The notes under the pieces were generated by a model, which saw nothing but the letters and a program-made list of their open reading frames with translations, did not search any database and was not told the DNA's origin. Positions 1 to 8,481 of a stretch of 64,000 bases of DNA are shown here, piece after piece. Each line of letters begins with the position of its first letter. The stretch's first letter is position 1. The DNA is from DAITQM01 sp036832975 (GTDB lineage: Bacteria > Pseudomonadota > Gammaproteobacteria > Xanthomonadales > Wenzhouxiangellaceae): contig DAITQM010000014.1 in assembly GCA_036832975.1 (NCBI GenBank), positions 13,744 to 77,743 of the forward strand. The letters are read 5' to 3'. The translations under genes were made by a program, and so were the position numbers.

Positions 1-1275
1 ATCGGAAAACGGCAAGGCTTCGGCAAACACCGCCGGTGCCTCGAGCACCCCAGCCATTTCCACCTCGCCGCTGCCGCCTGCGAGTCCCAGCCGCCCGCTC
101 AGCGCCTGAAGTTGGACACCGCCCGCCGCCGCAACCCAGGCGGCATCGGCCAGGACCAGGTCGGCGTTGCGCGGCACACCTTCGGCATCGGTCTCCAGTG
201 CGAAATGCTCGATCCGCCCGCTGAGCGCCAGCGGTGCCCCGTCGATTCCAGCCTGGCGGGCCAGCAGCGCGAGCGGCGTCAGGGTTTCGAGGTCGATCCC
301 CGTCCCGGACAGCGCCCAGCCACGCTCGTCCCGGAGGACCGTCAGGCCGGCGATGGCCGCAGTGACGTGTGGCCCACCCGCTGCGCGGGCGTCACCGAGC
401 GTCAACGCCCAGCGTTCAGCCCCGGCGATCCGGCCCCATAACGTGCCGTCGAAGGTCCGGTTCGAATCGCCACCAACCGCCGCCAGGTGGAGGCGTGAAC
501 TGAGCACCAGCGGCTCATCCGCCCGGCCCTCCACCCACAGTTCCAGATCGGCGCGGGCCGCCCCATCATCGAAAGGTGCACCGAGTGCCGCGAACCAGGC
601 CGCCAGCGGTTGATCGCGGGCCGTGAGATACCCGCGCCAAGTGGTGCCGGCACCGGGCGAACCTTCGCCGCGGACGCTGATGTCCGGCGCCCCGGTGAGG
701 GCCAGCCGGCCGGCGACCGCGAAACCGCCGCCCCGGTGCTGCACCTCGAGCGAGCGGATGCGCAATGTGACCCGCCGGTCGGGGGTGGCGACGACGAAAT
801 CGCAATCGGTCAAATCGACGCCGCCGAGCCCGAATAATCCGCCGAGATCGAGCGGCTCGCCGCCGCCGGCGACCAGTCCCTGCAAACGCCAACCCCCGCC
901 GTCGTGCTCGGCGACCAGTTCAGCACCGCGCAGCGCGACCTGCCACGGCTGATACCTTGGCAGCAGATAGTTGTACCACTCGAATCTGAGTCGCAGTTGG
1001 CGCATATCGAGCGCGCTTTCCGGCGCCCCGATCGTCACGTGCTGCAGTGCCAACTCGGGCACCAGTCCTTGCCACTCGACGCCGACCATCCCAACTCGAA
1101 CCGGTGTTCCGAACTCGCGGCTCAGCGCCCGCTCGAGCCACGGTTTCGCATGATAGATGTAAGGACTCAGCAGTCTGCCGGCGGCGACCAGCGCCGCGGT
1201 CGAGACGATCAGCAAAAACAGCATCGTCCACAACAGCGTGCGCAACTGCTTCAGACGCCGGCGCAAAAGGCTCAT
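1..1275 (-). CDS. yhdP: YhdP/AsmA-like envelope protein, N-terminal part (runs off the window)
   Basis: The frame is open from an ATG at 1275 down to base 1 (425 codons) with no stop, so the gene continues outside the window. The protein begins with a short basic stretch (MSLLRRRLKQLR) and one hydrophobic helix at about residues 13-33, followed by a predicted periplasmic region rich in beta-type sequence. This is the layout of YhdP, an AsmA-like inner-membrane protein that in E. coli takes part in phospholipid traffic to the outer membrane. Position supports the call: it lies 21 bases downstream of rng on the same strand, as yhdP follows rng in E. coli. The identification rests on synteny and architecture, not on a catalytic motif. 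Confidence 0.8.
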   Translation of the reverse strand, partial: MSLLRRRLKQLRTLLWTMLFLLIVSTAALVAAGRLLSPYIYHAKPWLERALSREFGTPVRVGMVGVEWQGLVPELALQHVTIGAPESALDMRQLRLRFEWYNYLLPRYQPWQVALRGAELVAEHDGGGWRLQGLVAGGGEPLDLGGLFGLGGVDLTDCDFVVATPDRRVTLRIRSLEVQHRGGGFAVAGRLALTGAPDISVRGEGSPGAGTTWRGYLTARDQPLAAWFAALGAPFDDGAARADLELWVEGRADEPLVLSSRLHLAAVGGDSNRTFDGTLWGRIAGAERWALTLGDARAAGGPHVTAAIAGLTVLRDERGWALSGTGIDLETLTPLALLARQAGIDGAPLALSGRIEHFALETDAEGVPRNADLVLADAAWVAAAGGVQLQALSGRLGLAGGSGEVEMAGVLEAPAVFAEALPFSD

Positions 1276-1296
1276 CCGTTTTTCATATCCGGTGAA

Positions 1297-2769
1297 TCAA
1301 AGGAGAACCACATCGAACTGCTCCTGACCGTAACCTTCTTCGGCCTTGAAAGAGATCGGCGGGGCGCCGCGCTCTTCAAGTTCGGCGATCGTCGTCGTGA
1401 ACTCATCGTGGATTTTTTCGATCACCGTCGGCGCGGCGATCACCATCAACTGGCCGGTCTCGAATTGTCGAGTGGCGCGCTGGATTTCGCGGAAAATTTC
1501 GCTGCACACACTCATGACGGTCTTGACGCGGCCGCTACCGGCGCAATGCACGCACGTCTCGGTCAGCAATTGCTCGAGACTTTCGGTCGTCCGCTTGCGC
1601 GTCAGTTGCACCAGACCCAGTTCGGAAAAGGGGTACAAACGGGTGCGGGCATGGTCGAGGGCCAGCGTCCGTTCCAGCGTCTGCAAGACTTGGACGCGGT
1701 GCCGTTCATCGGCCATATCGATAAAATCGACAATGATGATGCCGCCCAAGTTGCGCAGCCGCAGTTGCCGGGCGATCGCCTGCGCCGCCTCGAGGTTGGT
1801 GCGGAACAGCGTCTCTTCCATGTTGCGCTGTCCGAGGTAACCGCCAGTGTTGACGTCGATCGCGATCAGGGCCTCGGTCCGGTCGATCACGATGTAGCCG
1901 CCCGATTTCAGCGCCACCGTTCGCTGCAAGGCGCGCTGGATCTCATCTTCGACGCCGTAATGGTCGAACAGCGGCCGGCTGCCATCGTGCAGTTCGAGAT
2001 CGACCACGCCGCCGGCGATATACGATGTCGCAAAGGCCGCGATCTTGTCCATGGTGCGCCGCTCATCGACCCGGACGTGGACGTTGTCGGCATACCACAG
2101 GTCGCGCATCACGCGCAGCGGCAAAGAGATTTCCTCGAAAATGCAGTCGCCGCATCCCGCCGCCGCAGCCCGCTCTTCGAGCGTCGTCCACAAACGGCTG
2201 AGATATTCGATGTCGCGGGCCAACGCTTCGGCCTCGCAGCCTTCGGCATTGGTCCGCAAAATCCAGCCGGCGTTCAATTCCGTCATTCGCCGTTCGTCGA
2301 GCAAGGCGAGCAACAACTGCCGCAAACGCTCACGCTCCGCTTCGTCTTCGATGCGCACCGAAACGCCGATATTCGAAATGCCGGGCAGCATCACCAGGTA
2401 GCGCGCCGGCAGACTGATCTGGGCGGTGAGCCGCGCCCCCTTCTGACCCAGCGGATCTTTGACCACCTGGACGATCAACTCGTCGCCGGCCGACAGCCGG
2501 CGGCTGATGCACGGCGGGCGCTCGTCGCCGGACGCGGTGGGGGGCGGCCGGAGATCGGCGGCATGTAGAAAAGCCGTGCGTTCGAGGCCGATATCGACGA
2601 AAGCCGCCTGCATGCCCGGCATGACGCGCACCACCTGCCCTTTGTACAGGTTGCCGACGCAGGAGTTGCGCCGCGCCCTCTCGCAATACACCTCTTGCAC
2701 CAGGCCGTTGTCGAGCACCGCGACCCGGCACTCGATCGGCGAAACGTTGACCAGAATCTCGACGCTCAT
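1297..2769 (-). CDS. rng: Ribonuclease G
   Basis: 490 residues, the usual length for RNase G, an endoribonuclease that matures the 5' end of 16S rRNA and takes part in mRNA decay. An N-terminal S1-like domain (about residues 35-120) precedes the RNase E/G catalytic domain. The two magnesium-binding aspartates are visible as D305 in IAIDVNTGG and D348 in IIIVDFID, and the zinc-link as C406-x2-C409 in CVHCAGSGR. There is no long C-terminal scaffold, which separates it from RNase E. It sits between maf and yhdP on the same strand with short gaps, the order seen in E. coli (yhdE-rng-yhdP). Confidence 0.95.
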   Translation of the reverse strand: MSVEILVNVSPIECRVAVLDNGLVQEVYCERARRNSCVGNLYKGQVVRVMPGMQAAFVDIGLERTAFLHAADLRPPPTASGDERPPCISRRLSAGDELIVQVVKDPLGQKGARLTAQISLPARYLVMLPGISNIGVSVRIEDEAERERLRQLLLALLDERRMTELNAGWILRTNAEGCEAEALARDIEYLSRLWTTLEERAAAAGCGDCIFEEISLPLRVMRDLWYADNVHVRVDERRTMDKIAAFATSYIAGGVVDLELHDGSRPLFDHYGVEDEIQRALQRTVALKSGGYIVIDRTEALIAIDVNTGGYLGQRNMEETLFRTNLEAAQAIARQLRLRNLGGIIIVDFIDMADERHRVQVLQTLERTLALDHARTRLYPFSELGLVQLTRKRTTESLEQLLTETCVHCAGSGRVKTVMSVCSEIFREIQRATRQFETGQLMVIAAPTVIEKIHDEFTTTIAELEERGAPPISFKAEEGYGQEQFDVVLL

Positions 2770-2790
2770 CCTGGGATCATACCGCCGCGG

Positions 2791-3411
2791 TCAAGCGGTT
2801 CCGGTCAGCGGATCGCAGCCGAAGGCGGCGAGCAGGCAGCGGGTTTCGTAAAGCGGCAGGCCGACGACGGCGCTGTAGCTGCCGGTAAGATGCACGACAA
2901 ACATCCCCGCCCGCCCCTGGATCGCGTAAGCTCCGGCTTTGTCGCGCGCTTCGCCGGTCGCCACATACGCCGCGATCTCGTCATGACCTAACGGTGCAAA
3001 CGTGACGCGGCTGGCGGCCAGTCGGCATTCCTGCCGCGCCCCGCGCCGGACGCAGACGGCGGTCAGCACGTCGTGGGTTCGGCCGCCGAGCCGGGCGAGC
3101 ATCGCTGCCGCTTCGGCATCGCTGGCCGGTTTACCGAGAATGTCTCCATCGACGGCCACCGTGGTGTCGGCGGCCAGCACCAGCACCGCGCCGCCGCGCC
3201 GGCGGACCACCGCCGCCGCCTTGGCGGCGGCGATTCTCTGAACGTACGCGGCGGGGGCTTCGCCCGCGCGGACGGTTTCATCGACCGCCGCCGGCTCGAT
3301 CTCCGGCGCGATGCCGATCTGCGCCAGCAGGGCCCGGCGGCGCGGCGAGGCGGAGGCCAGCAGCAAAGACACCGCCCGGCGGCCGGGTTCGTGGCCAGCG
3401 GACTCAGTCAC
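2791..3411 (-). CDS. maf: Maf-family nucleotide pyrophosphatase (YhdE type)
   Basis: 206 residues. Maf proteins hydrolyse non-canonical or pyrimidine nucleoside triphosphates to monophosphates (dTTP/UTP for the YhdE branch), cleaning the nucleotide pool. Visible family motifs are LASASPRR near the N-terminus (phosphate binding), the AADTTV segment with the metal-binding aspartate, GKP, and the C-terminal block GSYSAVVGLPLYET. The start overlaps the end of rlmH by 8 bases and rng follows 21 bases downstream, so rlmH-maf-rng are probably cotranscribed. Confidence 0.93.
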   Translation of the reverse strand: MTESAGHEPGRRAVSLLLASASPRRRALLAQIGIAPEIEPAAVDETVRAGEAPAAYVQRIAAAKAAAVVRRRGGAVLVLAADTTVAVDGDILGKPASDAEAAAMLARLGGRTHDVLTAVCVRRGARQECRLAASRVTFAPLGHDEIAAYVATGEARDKAGAYAIQGRAGMFVVHLTGSYSAVVGLPLYETRCLLAAFGCDPLTGTA

Positions 3412-3871
3412 GGTGATAGGGATGACCGGACAGCAAAGTCCAGGCCCGATAAAGCTGTTCGGCGACGATCACCCGGACCAAGGCATGCGGCAGTGTCAAG
3501 GCACCGAGCGACCAGCGCTCGCCGGCTGCGCGACACAGCGCGGGATCGTGCCCGTCGGGGCCGCCGATCAAGTACGCCGCATCGCCACCGGCCATCATCC
3601 ACTCTTCCATCCGAGAGGCCAATTGCCGGCTGGTCCACAGGGTGCCGCGCTCATCGAGTGCGACACGAACCGCGGACTTGCCAGCCGCCTCGCGCAGCCG
3701 TTCCGCCTCGGCCGCCAGACGCCGTGCCTTGTCCGGCGGCCGCGGACGGGGCGGTGGCAAATCGATGAACTCGATAGCGAGATGGCGTGGCATCCGCCGA
3801 GCGTAATCCCGGCAGGCCGCGGCGGCCCAATCCGGGGCGTGGGAAGCGATACTGATCACGTGCAGGCGCAT
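3404..3871 (-). CDS. rlmH: 23S rRNA (pseudouridine1915-N3)-methyltransferase RlmH
   Basis: 155 residues, the normal size of this SPOUT methyltransferase, which methylates pseudouridine 1915 in helix 69 of 23S rRNA on the assembled ribosome. The cofactor-binding trefoil knot is recognisable from FLIGGPDG-type sequence (here YLIGGPDGHDP, about residues 100-110) and the C-terminal block LPHALVRVIVAEQLYRAW, ending in GHPYHRD as in most RlmH proteins. It lies 31 bases after rsfS and overlaps maf by 8 bases, the common rsfS-rlmH pairing. Confidence 0.95.
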   Translation of the reverse strand: MRLHVISIASHAPDWAAAACRDYARRMPRHLAIEFIDLPPPRPRPPDKARRLAAEAERLREAAGKSAVRVALDERGTLWTSRQLASRMEEWMMAGGDAAYLIGGPDGHDPALCRAAGERWSLGALTLPHALVRVIVAEQLYRAWTLLSGHPYHRD

Positions 3872-3902
3872 CGCACCGGGCGCTCGCGGGGGGCGCCCAG
3901 CG

Positions 3903-4283
3903 TCAGGCGCCGGCGCTCCGGGTCAACGGCACGTCCCAGAGCTGTTCCAGATGGTAGAGAGCGCGGGCCCGGGGCAGCATCAAGTGAACGATCGCATCGC
4001 CGGCGTCGACCAGTACCCAATCCGAATCGCGCTTGCCCTCGATACCGATCACCCGCCAACTGCCGGACTTGAGAGCGGTCAGCAGATGTTCGGCCAGAGA
4101 TTGCAAGTGGCGTTGCGAGGTGCCGCTGGCGATCACGATCGTGTCGGTGATGCCGGTCAGCCCTCGGACATCGATCGTTTTGATATCGAATGCCTTGTGA
4201 TCGGCGAGACATTGCCGGATGACGTCCGGCAATTGGGTCGAGTCAGCGGGGTGGGGGTGGGTCAAATCAACTCCGAGTCGCAA
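3903..4283 (-). CDS. rsfS: Ribosomal silencing factor RsfS
   Basis: 126 residues, similar to RsfS (YbeB/Iojap), which binds L14 on the large subunit and blocks subunit joining in starvation. The conserved core is clear: an FDIKTIDVRGLT strand, the DTIVIASGTSQRHLQSLAEHL helix start (quoted in part) and GIEGKRDSDWVLVDAGDAIVHLM. The first 20 residues (with HPHPADSTQ) are not typical, so translation might start a little later than 4283. It is immediately upstream of rlmH. The usual neighbour nadD is absent; a DUF2058 gene occupies that place. Confidence 0.93.
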   Translation of the reverse strand: MRLGVDLTHPHPADSTQLPDVIRQCLADHKAFDIKTIDVRGLTGITDTIVIASGTSQRHLQSLAEHLLTALKSGSWRVIGIEGKRDSDWVLVDAGDAIVHLMLPRARALYHLEQLWDVPLTRSAGA

Positions 4284-4295
4284 GCCACGGCGCGC

Positions 4296-4991
4296 TCATT
4301 CTACCCCATCACCCCCATCGGGGGCCGCGGGCGCCGGCGGTGAACCGGCGGCGGCATCGTCCGTGGCAGCGGTGCCGGCGGCGAGATCCGGGATCAAATC
4401 GGGCGCAATCCGGGCACAGCGCTCGATGATGTCGCGCGGCAGCAAAAGGTGCCGGCCGCGCAACACCAGGATGCCGATTTCGTCGCGGCTCAGCGCGGCG
4501 CGCTGCTCGGCGGTGACGTGGACGTGGCGAATCCGCTCGCGATACAGGAAATACCGCGGCTCCATCGCCTCGGCGTCGTTGAGAATCTGCCCGGCGACGA
4601 TGGCCTCGAGTTCGAGGTTGCGCTGATGCCGCGCTTTTTCGTCGGCGAGCTTCGCCCGGAGGCGCGCCGCGGCAGCGTCTTTTTCGCTCATCTGGCGCCG
4701 GCGCCAGGCTTCATCGAGCGTCATCTCGTCGCCCGATGCGGCCACGGTCTTCTTCCGGCCGCCGGAGCGGGACCGGCCGCGCGCGCCGGCGGGGCGGGCC
4801 GGCTGTTCTTTTTTGCCCGCCCCCGATGCCTTGACCCGCCGTTTGTCGCCCGCCGATCGTTTGACTGGTGCTTGTTTGCCTGTCGGTTTTTCGACCGCCG
4901 GCTTTTTCGCGCGCGGCGGGCGCTCCAGTTCGGCCACCCGCTCGGCGCTGACCAGGCCGGCTTTCAGCAATTGATCCTGCAAGCTGCCCAT
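4296..4991 (-). CDS. DUF2058 family nucleic-acid-associated protein (YaiL-like)
   Basis: 231 residues. The N-terminus has the family signature LQDQLLKAGLV. Unlike E. coli YaiL, about residues 25-95 are a low-complexity Lys/Arg/Ala/Pro linker, followed by a charged coiled region (RRRQMSEKDAAAARLRAKLADEK, quoted in parts) and the folded DUF2058 core ending near RHLLLPRDIIERC. DUF2058 proteins have been linked to polynucleotide binding but have no established reaction. The gene is 12 bases upstream of rsfS on the same strand and may head the rsfS-rlmH-maf-rng-yhdP transcription unit. The tail after the core is Ala/Gly/Asp-rich and probably disordered. Confidence 0.8.
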   Translation of the reverse strand: MGSLQDQLLKAGLVSAERVAELERPPRAKKPAVEKPTGKQAPVKRSAGDKRRVKASGAGKKEQPARPAGARGRSRSGGRKKTVAASGDEMTLDEAWRRRQMSEKDAAAARLRAKLADEKARHQRNLELEAIVAGQILNDAEAMEPRYFLYRERIRHVHVTAEQRAALSRDEIGILVLRGRHLLLPRDIIERCARIAPDLIPDLAAGTAATDDAAAGSPPAPAAPDGGDGVE

Positions 4992-5053
4992 AATCGAGTT
5001 TTTAGCTAAAACATCTGATCTACGGCGGGCGCCGCCGGAGGTTTAGATTGGGT

Positions 5054-5761
5054 TTACTGGGCCGGTGCTTCGACCTTGATCAATTCGACTTCGAAAATCA
5101 ACGTCGCATTCGGTCCGATCGGACTTCCCGGGGAGCCCCGTTCACCATAAGCGAGATCACTCGGGATGTAGAACTCGAACTGCCCGCCTTCGGCCATCAA
5201 CTGCAAGCCTTCGGTCCAGCCCGCGATCACCTGGTTGAGCGCGAACGTCACCGGTTCGTTGCGGCTGTAGGAGCTGTCGAATTCTTGACCGTTGAGCAGA
5301 CGGCCGCGGTAGTGGACGGTGACCTTGTCGGTCGGACCGGGTTTGGCGCCTTCACCCTGCTTGATGATTTTGTACTGCAAACCGCTGTCTGTCGTGATCA
5401 CATCGCTTTCCTTTTTGTTGCTGTCGAGAAACGTCTGACCTTCACTTTTGTTGCGTTCGGCCAGCGCCTGCTGCTCGGCCTGCGCCTCTTGCTGCCGGCG
5501 TTGCACGAAGGCGGCCCGTACCGCTGCTGCTTCTTCGCTGCTCAACTGCGTCGCCTGTTCGCGATAAACGTCGCTGACGCCGGCGGTAAAGGCCTCGAGA
5601 TCGACATCGAGATTCTGGCTCTTCAACCAGTTGCCGATCTCCATGCCGAAGGTATACGACAATTTCTGCTGCTCGTCGGACAGTTCAACGGCCAAGGCGC
5701 CGGCCGCCGTGAAATTGGCCAGCACGACGATCGCCGCCAAGTGGCGGGGGGTGACTTTCAT
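5054..5761 (-). CDS. FKBP-type peptidyl-prolyl cis-trans isomerase, exported (FkpA/Mip-like)
   Basis: 235 residues. A signal peptide of about 24 residues (MKVTPRHLAAIVVLANF..AGALA) leads to an N-terminal helical dimerisation domain starting ELSDEQQKLSYTFGMEIG, a long charged linker helix, and a C-terminal FKBP domain of about 110 residues (from SGLQYKII to the end) with the typical VTVHYRGRLLNGQEFDSSY and PSDLAYGERGSPG segments. This is the FkpA/MIP architecture: a periplasmic foldase that catalyses proline isomerisation. It is divergent from the sulfate-activation gene across about 135 bases. Confidence 0.92.
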   Translation of the reverse strand: MKVTPRHLAAIVVLANFTAAGALAVELSDEQQKLSYTFGMEIGNWLKSQNLDVDLEAFTAGVSDVYREQATQLSSEEAAAVRAAFVQRRQQEAQAEQQALAERNKSEGQTFLDSNKKESDVITTDSGLQYKIIKQGEGAKPGPTDKVTVHYRGRLLNGQEFDSSYSRNEPVTFALNQVIAGWTEGLQLMAEGGQFEFYIPSDLAYGERGSPGSPIGPNATLIFEVELIKVEAPAQ

Positions 5762-5836
5762 CGAATGCTCCTGGGGGACAAGGTAAGAACGGGGGCTATC
5801 GTAGCAGATTCGCCTCTGGCTAGTGCACTACGACGA

Positions 5837-5864
5837 TTGGCGCGCCGATCGATTCTGTTAAAAT
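5837..5864 (+). promoter_or_regulatory. Candidate sigma-70 promoter of the sulfate-activation gene
   Basis: A -35-like TTGGCG (5837-5842), a 16-base spacer and a -10-like TAAAAT (5859-5864) lie upstream of the ATG at 5897. The predicted leader would be about 26 bases. No strong Shine-Dalgarno sequence is visible before the ATG. Confidence 0.5.
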
Positions 5865-5896
5865 GTGTCGTTTTGCATTTTTGGATACCTCCCGTC

Positions 5897-7609
<1,713 letters not shown>

Positions 7610-7674
7610 AGATGAAATCAGGGAGGCGCGGCAGGGGCTGAAACTCGGGCGTACAGTTCATTCACTTCAGTAAC

Positions 7675-8346
7675 TTAGAGACTGTCCAGGAGTAAGCGTT
7701 TGTAGCGTTCGGGATGGATCCGCAGCTTGCCTTCCTCGGCCCAATGCCGCCAGTGTACGTAAGCGTCCATCGCCAGTGTGATACGCAACCCAGCGGCTTG
7801 CGGACAAGGTTGCGGCCGGTGCGTCAGCGCCGAGGGAAAGAGGATGAAATCGCCGGTCGCCGGCTTGACATATTCGATCTGTGGCACCAAAGCATCAGCC
7901 GGTGCAGGACGCTGGAAGGCTAGCGCCCCCTCATTGCCCGTCAGGTTCTCGGGGACCTGGAGATAATAACAAGCGCTGATCAGCGCCGGGGCATGATCGT
8001 GCCACGTGCCGCTGACCCAGTCCTCGCTGGTCTGCACCAGTACCCAGGCCATATAAGCGTAAATTTCCGGCAGCAGGTGGACGCTGTGGTTGACCCGCTG
8101 GCGCAGAATCTCGAGCACCGTGTCACCGAAAGCCCGTTTCAGGATCGCCAGTTCAGGGAGGGCAGCCAGCGACTCCGGATCGAACAGTGTGCTCGGTGTC
8201 TGGTAGCCGTAACCGTGCTCATGCCGTTTGAAGTCGCCAGCCGCCCAGCGGCGCCGCACCCAGTCGGTGACCCGCGCCGCATGCGGTTCGAATTCGGGCA
8301 GCCGTTGCCGCCAGACCGGTATGCTGAACAAATCGATGCGTTGCAC
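7675..8346 (-). CDS. Putative 2-oxoglutarate/Fe(II) oxygenase (TIGR02466-like)
   Basis: I choose the GTG at 8346 (223 residues; protein begins VQRIDLFSIPVW) because a GGAGG lies 11 bases upstream and the longer frame to 8421 adds unrelated sequence. The fold signature is the iron-binding block WHDHAPALISACYYLQVP, a following FQRP turn, and GDFILFPSALTHRPQP with the distal histidine, then an arginine in LRITLAMDAY for 2-oxoglutarate. Family members are uncharacterised; the substrate is unknown. It is convergent with the sulfate-activation gene and divergent from the M16 peptidase. Confidence 0.8.
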   Translation of the reverse strand: MQRIDLFSIPVWRQRLPEFEPHAARVTDWVRRRWAAGDFKRHEHGYGYQTPSTLFDPESLAALPELAILKRAFGDTVLEILRQRVNHSVHLLPEIYAYMAWVLVQTSEDWVSGTWHDHAPALISACYYLQVPENLTGNEGALAFQRPAPADALVPQIEYVKPATGDFILFPSALTHRPQPCPQAAGLRITLAMDAYVHWRHWAEEGKLRIHPERYKRLLLDSL

Positions 8347-8481
8347 TAATCCACTAGCCTCCACCCGTCCGCCACCGCATGACCTTTGACCCTGGACCGC
8401 TGGTCGCCAGTAGCCTATCATCGCCGCTCTGCGCTCCGCCCCACGGGGCGGTCTGTCGTTTGTCGGTCATGGAGAACATCG

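Noticed and set aside
904..2568. 554-codon open frame on the plus strand opposite yhdP and rng
   Set aside because: It is the antisense shadow of two well-supported genes in GC-rich DNA and has a Gln/Asp/Arg-rich composition without motifs.
5048..5896. Long in-frame extension upstream of the sulfate-activation gene
   Set aside because: It is antisense to the FKBP gene, has no family-like sequence, and a promoter and the proper start lie at 5837-5897.
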